64,000 nt of DNA from Natrinema hispanicum (GCF_900111485.1 NZ_FOIC01000004.1:124001-188000); one strand, 5' to 3'; counted from the stretch's first letter, positions 46,723 through 55,577 are shown. Numbers and translations: made by a program. Notes: a model not told the origin generated them from the letters alone.

Positions 46723-47285
46723 TTGTCGTCCTCCCCCACACCCGGTCCCTCGGTCTCTGTCGTCTCCGGCCTGACCTGGACAGTGAGCACCCCGTTTTTG
46801 ATCGTCGCTCGGGAGTTCGGCTCCCGCCAGGGTACCTCGATCCGATCGAGTTCGGCCCCACCGACGGCGATGACGAGGACCGAATCGTCGAAACCGACCG
46901 TGACGTCGTCCGGATCGGCACCGGCGACATCCGCGACGACCAGCAGTTCGTCGTTGTCGGCGCGGATCGCCACGTTGTGATCGCTCGAGGGGCCCGCCGA
47001 TCGAATCCGTCGCATCCGTGATCGATCCCTGTCGCCGCCCGGATGTCGTCCAAGCGGCGAGTCGTCGACCGAGAGGTCGTCGGCCGGTCGGATCGAGATG
47101 TCGTACTCGAAGACGGCCCGATCGCTACGCCGTCGCCCCGAGGCCGACGTCACGCCGCTTTCGAGCGACTCGAGCGCCGAGAGCAGGCTCGCAAGCCAGT
47201 GATCGGTCTCGTCGGCGAACCGATCGTCGGTTGTGTGGTCGTCGTTCGATTCGTCGTGGTCGTCGGTCGGGGGGTAGTCGCTCAT
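46719..47285 (-). CDS. gvpH: Gas vesicle protein GvpH (Hsp20-like)
   Basis: 188 residues. The acidic N-terminal half (DHDESNDDHTTDD, then ADETDHWLASLLSALESLES) precedes an alpha-crystallin-like domain: NDELLVVADVAGADPDDVTV, LVIAVGGAELDRIEVPWREP and ATIKNGVLTVQVRPE. GvpH resembles small heat-shock proteins and binds other Gvp proteins; it is not essential in Halobacterium. Its start codon shares one base with the gvpG stop (TAATG). Confidence 0.9.
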   Translation of the reverse strand: MSDYPPTDDHDESNDDHTTDDRFADETDHWLASLLSALESLESGVTSASGRRRSDRAVFEYDISIRPADDLSVDDSPLGRHPGGDRDRSRMRRIRSAGPSSDHNVAIRADNDELLVVADVAGADPDDVTVGFDDSVLVIAVGGAELDRIEVPWREPNSRATIKNGVLTVQVRPETTETEGPGVGEDDK

Positions 47286-47539
47286 TATCGTTTCACCTCC
47301 ACGCGGCCGCTCGCGAGCCGCTCGTGGACGTCGCGGGCAGTCTCGAGTTCCGCCTCGAGTTCCGCCTTGCGGCGCTGGTATGCCGCCTCGGAGCGCTCGC
47401 CGAGTTCGTACAACAACTGGTTTTCCTTGAGGTCGTCTTCAAGGGCCTCGACGTCGTAGAGTTCGTCGAGCGCGATGGTGTGGAGCGCGTCGATGATACC
47501 GACGAACGGCCGGAACAGAAGGTCGTCAAGGACGAACAT
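47285..47539 (-). CDS. gvpG: Gas vesicle protein GvpG
   Basis: 84 residues. The family opening MFVLDDLLFRPFVGIIDALH is intact, followed by LYDVEALEDDLKENQLLYEL and a helical ERSEAAYQRRKAELEAELET tail. GvpG is a short helical accessory protein, essential in Halobacterium. Three bases separate it from the gvpF stop and it overlaps gvpH by one base. Confidence 0.95.
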   Translation of the reverse strand: MFVLDDLLFRPFVGIIDALHTIALDELYDVEALEDDLKENQLLYELGERSEAAYQRRKAELEAELETARDVHERLASGRVEVKR

Positions 47540-47542
47540 GGG

Positions 47543-48163
47543 TTACTGAGCTCCGATTTTCACGTCGACGAAACTGTACGGCGCGAACGGACCCGTATAT
47601 CGGACCATGAGTTCGTCGTGGTCGGCCTCGAAGTCGGCGACTGCGTCGTCGAACGTTTCACGCTCGTCACGACCAACGAGATACGAGCGATTGAGGACGA
47701 GCCGATCGCTGAACAGATCGTTTTCGACCGACTGTGCGGCAATTGGCTCGAGGCGATCCTCGATATCCGCTTCGATCGCCTCGCGGTCGACGGCGGTGTC
47801 GTCCTCGCGAACGAGTTTGAGGCCGAGTTCGAACCGACCTTCGATGTCGGTCATCGCACGTCGGAACGCCGGTCGTGCCCCACGCAGAACGTTTTTCAGT
47901 TCCCGATCTCCCTCGAAGGCCATGCCGAACTGCATGGGAACGACAGTCGTCCCGCCGTCGTAGTCCATGATCTCCCGGAGGACGTCGTCGTGGCGCTGGG
48001 CGTCCTCGTCAGTGTCCTCGGGGTCGGTCGTGTCGATGTCGGAGACGACGGCACCGAGTCGCCGATGGGAGATCGTATAGACGCACTCGGCACCGGCGAC
48101 TGCATCGGTTTCGAACTCGATCGTCTCACCGTCGACGATGCCGTAGACGTATCGGTTGGTCAT
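47543..48163 (-). CDS. gvpF: Gas vesicle protein GvpF
   Basis: 206 residues, first gene of the leftward operon. NRYVYGIVDGETIEFETDAV and AECVYTISHRRLGAVVSDID mark the N-terminal domain, TVVPMQFGMAFEGDRELKNV is the central motif, and the end reads MVRYTGPFAPYSFVDVKIG. GvpF interacts with GvpA and is essential in Halobacterium. It is divergent from gvpA across 391 bases. Confidence 0.95.
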   Translation of the reverse strand: MTNRYVYGIVDGETIEFETDAVAGAECVYTISHRRLGAVVSDIDTTDPEDTDEDAQRHDDVLREIMDYDGGTTVVPMQFGMAFEGDRELKNVLRGARPAFRRAMTDIEGRFELGLKLVREDDTAVDREAIEADIEDRLEPIAAQSVENDLFSDRLVLNRSYLVGRDERETFDDAVADFEADHDELMVRYTGPFAPYSFVDVKIGAQ

Positions 48164-48554
48164 CGGTGGATCACCAGCTGAACGGACGCGGCGGACTTTC
48201 CATCCAAACTCGTGTCTGGTCGTCTGTGCCGACTCCGTCGATCATCACGGGACGAGACACGCGATCGAAACACGTCGCCGCTGTCAATGGGAGGGAACCT
48301 AACGAACATGGTGTTGGTAACTGTACTCCGTGCGAACGCCGCAACGAGCACCCACGGATCGTCAGGCGGACGATTCGTTGCTCCGGCGGGTTACGGTAGT
48401 GCTTGCAGTTTCATCCCTGGGTCTTGAGACGTGTTCTCTCGAGACGGGTCCACTACGAAAGAGGGGGTTAGCCGGTGAAACGGCTGGTTTGGGTCAGCGT
48501 GCTTGCAGTGGCAGTCCGAGTCGTGTTACGAACTGCCGATCAACGCTGGATTGT
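48164..48554. promoter_or_regulatory. Divergent gvpF / gvpA control region
   Basis: 391 bases with no gene. The 11-mer GTGCTTGCAGT occurs at 48399-48409 and again at 48499-48509, exactly 100 bases apart. A TTACGAA stretch near 48525 lies at roughly TATA distance from the gvpA start. In Halobacterium the equivalent region binds the activator GvpE; no gvpE or gvpD is in this window, so control must come from elsewhere or differ. Confidence 0.5.
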
Positions 48555-48842
48555 ATGGCACACCCACAACGACGGCCCGACTCCTCGAGTCTCGCGGAGG
48601 TACTCGACCGCGTCCTCGACAAGGGCGTCGTCATCGACGTCTGGGCGCGCATCTCGGTCGTCGGGATCGAACTGCTGACGATCGAAGCCCGCGTCGTTGT
48701 CGCCTCCGTCGACACCTTCCTGCACTACGCGGAGGAGATCGCAAAAATTGAGCAAGCCACCGCGGAGGGCGAACTCGAGGACCTCGAGGAAGTCGAGGTC
48801 GAGCCCCGGCCCGAATCGTCGCCGCAGTCCGCAACGGAGTAA
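48555..48842 (+). CDS. gvpA: Gas vesicle structural protein GvpA
   Basis: 95 residues. The conserved core is [57 protein letters not shown], almost that of Halobacterium GvpA, which forms the ribbed vesicle wall. Two departures are visible: four or five extra residues (HPQRR) after the initiator, and a 28-residue acidic tail after KIEQA ([17 protein letters not shown] onward) instead of the usual ~10. The longer in-frame start at 48330 is rejected because the family begins MAxPD. Confidence 0.96.
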   Translation: MAHPQRRPDSSSLAEVLDRVLDKGVVIDVWARISVVGIELLTIEARVVVASVDTFLHYAEEIAKIEQATAEGELEDLEEVEVEPRPESSPQSATE

Positions 48843-48988
48843 TCACTCGTGGGCGACGTGCTCGCGCCGAAGGCCGCGGGCGATGGCGGCGACATCGACG
48901 AGCTGCGATCGCAGATCACCGAGACGATTTGCCCCACAGACAGCACGACCGCATCGGGCGACTCAAAGAGTACACCGAACACAGACCA
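48843..48988 (+). pseudogene. gvpN: Probable remnant of the gvpN 3' end
   Basis: Directly after the gvpA stop, in the same frame, the sequence encodes GDVLAPKAAGDGGDIDELRS then QITETI. This resembles, from memory, the C-terminal end of Halobacterium GvpN (a segment like TDVLGSK...DVDALRDTI). No start of its own, no AAA ATPase domain, and no gvpC are present; the frame runs on into gvpO without a stop. The simplest reading is a deletion that joined the gvpA stop to the last ~35 codons of gvpN. Confidence 0.45.
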
Positions 48989-49525
48989 ATGGCCGAAGCC
49001 GACACCCAATCACAGGCGCAGTGCAAGGCCCGCACCGAAGACGGCGAGCGGTGCTCACGGCCGGCCCAGGACGATGGCTTCTGCTATCAACACGACGAGA
49101 GTGATCCAACAGTGAGCGACGGTCAAGCAGCCGAAACGCAAGAACAACCCGACGAACAGGCCGAGAGCGGCGACGTCGAACAACCCAGATCTCGCGGCAC
49201 GGCGAGCATGACAGCGACTGAGACGACGGATCCCGAGGCAGTCGACGCGGACGCCGAGGAAGAAATCGCGGGCGTCCTCGCGGTTCGAGAGACGGTCCAG
49301 TCGACTGCCGGCCGGCTCATCGGCCACGAGTTCGACGGCGTCAGCGAGATCTCGCCGACCGACGAGGGCTGGCGGGCCGTCGTCGAGGTCGTCGAACGCC
49401 GGGCTGTCCCCGACACCCAGGACATCATCGGTCGCTACGAGATCGAACTCGATACCGACGCCACCGTCCACGGCTACCGCCGGCTCGACCGCTACCGGCG
49501 CGGCGACACCGCCGAGTTCGAGTAA
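48989..49525 (+). CDS. gvpO: Gas vesicle protein GvpO with N-terminal Cys/His mini-domain
   Basis: 178 residues. The C-terminal ~95 residues are classical GvpO: VRETVQSTAGRLIGHEFDGV, EGWRAVVEVVERRAVPDTQD, IIGRYEIELDTDATVHGYRR. GvpO is essential for vesicle formation in Halobacterium. The N-terminus adds QCKARTEDGERCSRPAQDDG with FCYQH, giving Cys12, Cys22, Cys32 and His35, a CX9CX9CX2H pattern like short zinc-binding modules; an acidic linker (~45-80) joins the two parts. The start at 48989 is chosen because the Cys module begins just after it. Confidence 0.93.
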   Translation: MAEADTQSQAQCKARTEDGERCSRPAQDDGFCYQHDESDPTVSDGQAAETQEQPDEQAESGDVEQPRSRGTASMTATETTDPEAVDADAEEEIAGVLAVRETVQSTAGRLIGHEFDGVSEISPTDEGWRAVVEVVERRAVPDTQDIIGRYEIELDTDATVHGYRRLDRYRRGDTAEFE

Positions 49526-49643
49526 CGGATCGACGCCGGTCGGGTTCGCTCGCGGGCGCTCGAGTCACGCCACGCCGTCGGGAGCGGTCTGCCCGAACGC
49601 AACCACGAAGAGTCGCCACCCCGTCGAACCGACCAGACACCTC

Positions 49644-49979
49644 ATGTCGAACCCGTCCGTCCGCGGCGTTGACGTCGATCCGGAAACGCGGTGTGCCCAC
49701 TACCACACCGACCGCGACGTCGTCGCGTTCAAATTCGCGTGCTGTGAGCGCTACTATCCCTGTTTTCGATGTCACGAGGCGCGTACGGACCACGAGGCGG
49801 TGCCGTGGCCACGCGATCGGTTCGATGAGTCGTCCGTTTTGTGCGGCGTCTGCGACACCACGCTGACCGTCCCCGACTATCTCGCGGCCGACTATCGGTG
49901 TCCGTCATGTAACGCGGCGTTCAATCCTGGGTGTGCGAGCCACGCGGCGCTATACTTCGAGACGGAAGCATCGGAATAG
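49644..49979 (+). CDS. CHY-type zinc finger protein
   Basis: 111 residues, [20 protein letters not shown] onward. The zf-CHY pattern is plain: [35 protein letters not shown], then [20 protein letters not shown] and [14 protein letters not shown]. At least eight Cys/His ligands bind two or three zincs. CHY fingers occur in eukaryotic ubiquitin ligases, but archaeal and bacterial versions stand alone with unknown function. It overlaps the upstream-extended frame of mutS only outside the real mutS start. Confidence 0.92.
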   Translation: MSNPSVRGVDVDPETRCAHYHTDRDVVAFKFACCERYYPCFRCHEARTDHEAVPWPRDRFDESSVLCGVCDTTLTVPDYLAADYRCPSCNAAFNPGCASHAALYFETEASE

Positions 49980-50062
49980 TTACCAGCCGTCGGCCGACAC
50001 GGCACGCGAGTCGGCGCGTTGATCCAGCAAGCTATTTCCGCGTCGGACGGTCGACTCCGGGT

Positions 50063-52783
50063 ATGGATCCGGCGCTTGGCCCGCCCAACGCGATGGCCGA
50101 GAAACGCGACGAGCTGACGCCGATGATGGCACAGTATCACGACCTCTGTGCCCGCTACGACGACGCGATCGTCCTCTTTCAGGTGGGTGACTTCTACGAA
50201 ACCTTCTGTGGCGCAGCCGAACGCACCGCCCGCTTGCTCGAGATTGCCCTGACCAGCCGTGAAGACTCCACCGGCGAGTACCCGATGGCCGGCATCCCGA
50301 TCGACAACGCCGAATCGTACATCGAGGACTTACTCGAGGCCGGCTATCGGGTCGCGGTTGCGGATCAGGTCGAAGAGCCTGGCGAGACCTCGGGCGTCGT
50401 CGAGCGGGCAGTCACACGCGTGATCACCCCGGGGACGCTCACCGAAGACGAACTGCTCGCGAGCGACGACAACAACTTCGTCGCGGCGCTCGCCCGGGAG
50501 AACGAGCGCCTCGGCCTGGCCTTCCTCGACGTCTCGACTGGCGACTTCTACGCGACGAGCGCGACCGCACGCGAGTCGATCGCCGACGAATTAAGCCGGT
50601 TTGATCCGTCCGAGGCGGTCGTCGGTCCCGATGCGCCGACCACGCCCGTCCCTGACGACTGTATGGTGACGCCGTTCGACGCGCGTGCGTTCGACCGCGA
50701 GCGGGTCGGCGCGAAGCTCGCAGCGTACTTCAGAAATCCCGACGCCTTGCTCGCCACCGACGCCGAAATCCGTGCTTGCGGCGCGTTGCTTTCCTACGCC
50801 GAGTACGTCCGCGGCGGCGAACACGAGGGTGAGCGCGGCGACGACGAGCGCGTCGATGCCGTCTTCGAGGGCGACGCCGGCCAGCGCCTCGAGTACATCA
50901 CGCAACTCACCCGCTATGACCCTCGCGAGTATCTCTTACTCGACGCTGTTGCCCTGCGTAGCCTCGAGCTGTTTGAACCCCGAACCGTCCACGGCCGCGA
51001 CGATGCGACGCTGATCGGCGTGCTCGACGAGACCGCGAGCGCCCTCGGCGGCCGCCGGTTGCGCGATTGGCTTCGCCGGCCGCTGCTCGAGCCCGCACGA
51101 ATCGAGGCCCGCCACGACGCAGTCGCGGAACTAAAAGCGGCCGTCCAGCAGCGCGAAGAGCTTCACGAGCGCCTGCGGGAGGTCTACGACCTCGAGCGGC
51201 TGATCGGGCGGATCTCCCGCGAGCGGGCCAACGCCCGTGACCTACGTTCGCTGCGGGACACGCTCGCGGTCGTCCCCGAGATCCGTGCCCAGCTCGCGGA
51301 CGCCGACTGCGGACGGCTGCGGAAACTCCACGAGACCCTTGATCCGCTTTCGGACGTTCGCGAATTGATCGAGGACGCGATCGTCGCCGAGCCACCGATC
51401 GAGATCACCGAGGGCGGGATCATCGCAGAGGGGTACGACAACGACCTCGACGAGGTGCGCGCAACTGCCCGCGACGGCAAACAGTGGATCGACGACTTAG
51501 AGGCACGCGAACGTGAGCGAACCGGCATCGACTCGCTGAAGGTCGGTCACAACTCGGTACACGGCTACTACATCGAGGTGACGAACCCCAATCTCGAGGC
51601 CGTCCCCGACGACTACCAGCGCCGTCAGACCCTGAAAAACTCCGAGCGGTTCGTCACACCCGAACTAAAATCGCGCGAAGACGAGATCGTTGGGGCCGAG
51701 CAACGGGCTGACGACCGCGAGTACGAACTGTTCTGCGAGGTTCGCCGCGAGGTCGCCGCCGAAGTCGAACGCGTCCAGGCCCTCGCGGACGCGCTGGCGA
51801 ATTTGGACGCGCTCGTCTCCCTTGCGACCGTCGCCGCCCAGTACGACTACTGCCGGCCCGACCTCCTCGAGCGCGAGGGACGAGACGGCCTCGAGGTCGA
51901 CATCGAGGGCGGTCGCCATCCGGTCGTCGAGCGAACCCAGGAATCGTTCGTCCCCAACGATGCCAACCTGCGGCCCGAGCGGCGGCTGGCGGTGATCACC
52001 GGCCCCAACATGTCCGGGAAGTCGACGTACATGCGCCAGGTGGCCCAGATCGTCCTGCTGGCACAGGTCGGGAGTTTCGTTCCCGCCCAGGCTGCCAGAC
52101 TCACGCCCGTCGACCGGATCTTCACCCGCGTCGGGGCCAGCGACGACATCGCCGGCGGCCGCTCGACGTTCATGGTCGAGATGGACGAACTCGCGACGAT
52201 CCTCCGGGACGCCGACGAAGGCTCGCTCGTCCTCCTCGACGAGGTTGGGCGGGGTACCTCGACTGCCGACGGCATGGCAATCGCACAGGCGATCACTGAA
52301 CACCTCCACGACGCGGTCGGCGCGACGACACTCTTTGCGACGCATCACCACCCGCTGACCGAACTCGCTGACGACCTCGCGGCTGCCTTCACGCTTCACT
52401 TCGAGGTCGACCAGGACGGCGGTGAGGTCGTCTTCTACCACGAGATCGCGCCCGGCGCGGCGACGGGCTCGTACGGCGTCGAGGTTGCGACCGCAGCCGG
52501 CGTGCCCGAAGACGTGGTCGATCGGGCGCGGGAGCTGGTTGCCGACGCAGCCGCTGCGGAGTCCGGAGCGGACGGCAACGCTGGCGAGAGGACTGACGAC
52601 ACCGACTCGAGCGATCGCCCGAGAGCCGACGCCGACGGCGAGTCGGCCGCGCCAGCGACGGCAGACGGTGGCGACATCCCAGCGGACGTGGCGGCCGAAC
52701 TCCGCGCGCTCGATCTCGCCCACCTCACGCCCGTCGAGGCGCTGACGGAACTCGATCGGCTCAAACAGTTGCTCGAGGAGTAA
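50063..52783 (+). CDS. mutS: DNA mismatch repair protein MutS
   Basis: 906 residues from the ATG at 50063. The mismatch-contact motif is [11 protein letters not shown] (Phe44-Tyr45-Glu46). Walker A is [15 protein letters not shown], Walker B is [18 protein letters not shown], and the clamp/lever domains are full length, so this is MutS1. An acidic ~60-residue linker ([17 protein letters not shown] onward) precedes the C-terminal tetramer-type helix [19 protein letters not shown]. No mutL is adjacent in this window; nucS lies 850 bases downstream on the other strand. Confidence 0.96.
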   Translation: MDPALGPPNAMAEKRDELTPMMAQYHDLCARYDDAIVLFQVGDFYETFCGAAERTARLLEIALTSREDSTGEYPMAGIPIDNAESYIEDLLEAGYRVAVADQVEEPGETSGVVERAVTRVITPGTLTEDELLASDDNNFVAALARENERLGLAFLDVSTGDFYATSATARESIADELSRFDPSEAVVGPDAPTTPVPDDCMVTPFDARAFDRERVGAKLAAYFRNPDALLATDAEIRACGALLSYAEYVRGGEHEGERGDDERVDAVFEGDAGQRLEYITQLTRYDPREYLLLDAVALRSLELFEPRTVHGRDDATLIGVLDETASALGGRRLRDWLRRPLLEPARIEARHDAVAELKAAVQQREELHERLREVYDLERLIGRISRERANARDLRSLRDTLAVVPEIRAQLADADCGRLRKLHETLDPLSDVRELIEDAIVAEPPIEITEGGIIAEGYDNDLDEVRATARDGKQWIDDLEARERERTGIDSLKVGHNSVHGYYIEVTNPNLEAVPDDYQRRQTLKNSERFVTPELKSREDEIVGAEQRADDREYELFCEVRREVAAEVERVQALADALANLDALVSLATVAAQYDYCRPDLLEREGRDGLEVDIEGGRHPVVERTQESFVPNDANLRPERRLAVITGPNMSGKSTYMRQVAQIVLLAQVGSFVPAQAARLTPVDRIFTRVGASDDIAGGRSTFMVEMDELATILRDADEGSLVLLDEVGRGTSTADGMAIAQAITEHLHDAVGATTLFATHHHPLTELADDLAAAFTLHFEVDQDGGEVVFYHEIAPGAATGSYGVEVATAAGVPEDVVDRARELVADAAAAESGADGNAGERTDDTDSSDRPRADADGESAAPATADGGDIPADVAAELRALDLAHLTPVEALTELDRLKQLLEE

Positions 52784-52896
52784 GCCGGTCGCTCCGTCGA
52801 TCGCATCGATCCAAGTCGCCGACGTGGAACGCCGAGTAGACCGCAGACGGCACCATCCAGCACAACACACAACCGTGCCAGCGACGACGTCACCCC

Positions 52897-53040
52897 ATGA
52901 CGTATCGAACGACCATCGGCTGGTCGCTCATCACGTCGGGCATCGTCACCCTCCTGCTGGCGTATCTCCCGGGAAAATCGTGGTGGTGGGGCATTGTGTT
53001 GCTGATACTGGGGATCGTGATCTTCACCGTTCGTCGGTAG
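52897..53040 (+). CDS. 47-residue two-helix membrane protein
   Basis: Starts MTYRTTIGWSLITSGIVTLL at 52897 and ends at the TAG at 53038-53040. Two hydrophobic helices are joined by AYLPGKSWWWG, and the C-terminus is FTVRR (positive-inside). Codon use is coding-like. It is shorter than usual gene-finder cut-offs. No family recognised; similar tiny membrane proteins are widespread in haloarchaea. Confidence 0.65.
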   Translation: MTYRTTIGWSLITSGIVTLLLAYLPGKSWWWGIVLLILGIVIFTVRR

Positions 53041-53164
53041 TCGACTGCCTGGAACGGGTTCGGGCCGCTTCGCTGGTTCGATCGCCCCTCAGCCAGCCCT
53101 CGAGTCGGCTGTAAGGTTCTTTTGTCGTGGCGGTGAACGCCCGACACGAGAGTTGGTGATCGAG

Positions 53165-53620
53165 ATGGCACCCCTGACACTCGCGAGTCCGGCGTTCGAC
53201 AATGGGGACCGGATCCCCGCAGAGTACGGCTATACGAACGACAACGTCAATCCGCCACTCGAGATCGACGGCGTTCCTGACGACGCCGAAGCGCTCGCGC
53301 TGATCATCGACGATCCCGACGCGAGAGCGCCCGCTGGGAAGATCTGGGACCACTGGGTCGTCTGGAACGTTCCGCCAGCAACGACGACGATTCCCGAGGA
53401 CTGGCACCCGACCGAGGCGACTGAGGGAACGAACGACTACGGCGAGCACGGCTACGGCGGCCCGAACCCGCCGGACAGAGAACATACCTACCGGTTTGAA
53501 CTGTACGCGTTGGACGCGTCGCTCGACCTCGGCTCCGACGCCGGCGCAGACGAACTCCGGTCATCGATGAACGGCCACGTCCTCGAGCAAACGCGCCTCG
53601 AAGGGACGTATCCGGCCTGA
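53165..53620 (+). CDS. YbhB/YbcL family (PEBP-like) protein
   Basis: 151 residues from MAPLTLASPAFDNGDRIPAE. Phosphatidylethanolamine-binding-protein motifs are visible: NVNPPLEIDGVPDDAEALAL, IIDDPDARAPAGKIWDHWVV (the DPDxxxxxxxxHW ligand site), and YGGPNPPDREHTYRFELYAL. It is cytosolic, of unknown ligand in archaea. Convergent with nucS, 17 bases apart. Confidence 0.92.
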   Translation: MAPLTLASPAFDNGDRIPAEYGYTNDNVNPPLEIDGVPDDAEALALIIDDPDARAPAGKIWDHWVVWNVPPATTTIPEDWHPTEATEGTNDYGEHGYGGPNPPDREHTYRFELYALDASLDLGSDAGADELRSSMNGHVLEQTRLEGTYPA

Positions 53621-53637
53621 CGAGCCAATTATACCAC

Positions 53638-54381
53638 TCACTCGGCCGGTGGCTCGAGCGCAACGAATTCGAGGCCGTGATCGTCGAGCAGCCGCGCCGC
53701 GCGATCGGTCACCGACGGCGCAACCAGAATCCCGCGAACCGTCGCCTCGGCGTGCAGATCCCGCTCGAGGGCGTCGACGTACCGCCGGAGCTGACTCACC
53801 GCGTCGGGACCGACCCGCCGACGCTTCAGTTCGACGACGACCGCCCGTCCAGCGTCATCCTCGCCGTAGATGTCGACTGCACCCGCCGGCGTGTCGCGCT
53901 CGGTTGCCAGCGGCGTAAAGCCGGGCTCGAGCAGATCTGGGTCCTCTAAGATCCGCTGGCGGAGGTCTTCTTCGGTGCCAACGAGGGCGAGATCGTTCTC
54001 GTCGGACCCCGACAGCGCGGAGACCTGAAAGAGGTCCTGAAACCGGACGGTGAGTCGTTCGTCCGGCGTCGATCGACGGCTCTCGAGGACGAGCATGCCG
54101 TCCTCACAGGAGACGTCATGGTCACAGCCCGGCGGCTGCCAGTTGACCGGTTGCTGGCCCTCGTCGGTATGGACCAGCGCCGCGCCGTCGGGTTTGAACA
54201 TGACGTGGCGGTCGCCCGCCTCGAGATAGCTCGTCGCCCGGCCGTCGTAATCGACGGTACAGCGCCCGAAGACGGTCACGATGGCGTCGCGATCGAATCC
54301 GCGAGCGATCACGTCGCGGGCGGCCGTCGGCGTCGGTCCCTGAAGCGTTTCCGTCCGCTGGCCGTGCTCTGACTCCGTCAC
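53638..54381 (-). CDS. nucS: Mismatch-specific endonuclease NucS (EndoMS)
   Basis: 247 residues from a GTG at 54381 (protein MTESEHGQRTETLQGPTPTA). The N-terminal DNA-binding domain includes DRDAIVTVFGRCTVDYDGRA. The RecB-like nuclease core has AVDIYGEDDAGRAVVVELKR, supplying the Asp, Glu and Lys of the active site, then GPDAVSQLRRYVDALERD. NucS cuts both strands at mismatches and provides non-canonical mismatch repair. The ORF extends to 54585, but that part covers the divergent promoter region. Confidence 0.92.
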   Translation of the reverse strand: MTESEHGQRTETLQGPTPTAARDVIARGFDRDAIVTVFGRCTVDYDGRATSYLEAGDRHVMFKPDGAALVHTDEGQQPVNWQPPGCDHDVSCEDGMLVLESRRSTPDERLTVRFQDLFQVSALSGSDENDLALVGTEEDLRQRILEDPDLLEPGFTPLATERDTPAGAVDIYGEDDAGRAVVVELKRRRVGPDAVSQLRRYVDALERDLHAEATVRGILVAPSVTDRAARLLDDHGLEFVALEPPAE

Positions 54382-54474
54382 TGGCAGCCGTAGTGCCGGG
54401 GCGGATAAAAGCCCCCCGCTGTCGGGTAGATTCCGCCTCGAGTCGTCACCCTCGAGCCAGACCGAACGCAGAAG

Positions 54475-54481
54475 GTATATT
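54475..54481 (+). promoter_or_regulatory. TATA box for the lipoprotein gene
   Basis: GTATATT about 28 bases upstream of the ATG at 54507, appropriate for a leaderless transcript. Confidence 0.5.
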
Positions 54482-54506
54482 GACCTCCCACCCCGCACAC
54501 GACACG

Positions 54507-55076
54507 ATGGCGAATCTCCCAACCCGTCGCGGATTTCTCGCAGCTGCCGGCACCGGTACAGCCGCATCGCTCGCTGGCTGTTCACAACTCGAGTCGATCA
54601 CGCAGAGCGACTCGGGAAGTGCCGATGGCCCGTTGACAGTGACTGTCATGCCGGATCAAGAGCAACTGACGAGCTACGAGCAAGACCTCCGACAATCCAT
54701 TGAGAACGGCAGCATCACGCAGCAACAGGCCGGTCAGCGGTTTCAGGACAAACAGCGCGAGCTGACCAAAGAGGCTGGAACGGCGGTCCAGGACCTGGCC
54801 AGCGCTAACGACGATGTGACGATCGAAAAATCGTCCCCGTCGTACGGCTTCTTCCTCATCGATGCACCCCCTGCGACCATCATTGGTGCGCTACAAAGCG
54901 GTGACATCAACGCGATCTATTCCTCCGACCGGTACGAACAGTTCGCCCAGCGACGAGACTTGCTCGAGCAACAACAGGCGGCAGCCGGCAGCCAACAGGG
55001 GGCGACAAACGAAACGAACGAATCAAACGGATCGACCAGCGACACAAACGAGTCGACCACTGACACCGAGTCGTAA
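54507..55076 (+). CDS. Tat-exported haloarchaeal lipoprotein
   Basis: 189 residues, MANLPTRRGFLAAAGTGTAA then SLAGCSQ. The twin-arginine RRGFLAA and lipobox LAGC (Cys ~26) mark a Tat substrate anchored by a lipid on the outside of the membrane. The mature domain (~40-145) includes TVTVMPDQEQLTSYEQDLRQ and SSPSYGFFLIDAPPATIIGA. The last ~35 residues are an Asn/Thr/Glu/Ser-rich stalk with repeats of NESN/NEST, a likely glycosylation target. Function unknown. Confidence 0.85.
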   Translation: MANLPTRRGFLAAAGTGTAASLAGCSQLESITQSDSGSADGPLTVTVMPDQEQLTSYEQDLRQSIENGSITQQQAGQRFQDKQRELTKEAGTAVQDLASANDDVTIEKSSPSYGFFLIDAPPATIIGALQSGDINAIYSSDRYEQFAQRRDLLEQQQAAAGSQQGATNETNESNGSTSDTNESTTDTES

Positions 55077-55094
55077 CCGAGCGCCGGTTGCAGC

Positions 55095-55577
55095 TTACTC
55101 GACGCTGAACGGACTCTCGCGCTCGGTCCAGTCCCAGCCGGGAAGGCGTTCCTGAAAGCCGGCAGCGAGTGCGGCCTCGCAGTCGTCGACACCGGCGTTT
55201 TCGTCTGCATCGCCGTGGACGTGGACGTCGGCATAGTGGAACGTCGCTTCACCGAGCGTCCGAAGGGGTTGCTCGCCGGCGATCGTCCCGGCGAGTTCGC
55301 GACCGAGGAGTTCGTCGACAATGAACCCCGGATAGTCGCCCTCAACGTCAAGATCTCTGAGGATGGCGACCAAGGCAGCGACGTTGACGGCCAGATCGCC
55401 GTCAGCGAAGACGTCGTCGACCGCCGCGCGGTACTGTGTCGTCGTCACCGCATCGACGTCGGTCTCGAAGATCTCACCGAGGTCGTCGCGGACATCGTTG
55501 ATGATCGGGACGACCCGGTCGGCACGGGCTGCGATCCAGTCTCGTTCCTCGCTGACGCGAGCGGGCGTGATGTGCAT
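55095..55577 (-). CDS. Haloarchaeal hypothetical protein
   Basis: 160 residues, MHITPARVSEERDWIAARAD onward. It is acidic and soluble with a helical first half (RVVPIINDVRDDLGEIFETD) and a mixed second half containing TFHYADVHVHGDADENAGVD; the clustered His/Asp there could bind metal. It ends 18 bases from the convergent lipoprotein gene. I do not recognise a named family. Codon use is normal. Confidence 0.68.
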   Translation of the reverse strand: MHITPARVSEERDWIAARADRVVPIINDVRDDLGEIFETDVDAVTTTQYRAAVDDVFADGDLAVNVAALVAILRDLDVEGDYPGFIVDELLGRELAGTIAGEQPLRTLGEATFHYADVHVHGDADENAGVDDCEAALAAGFQERLPGWDWTERESPFSVE

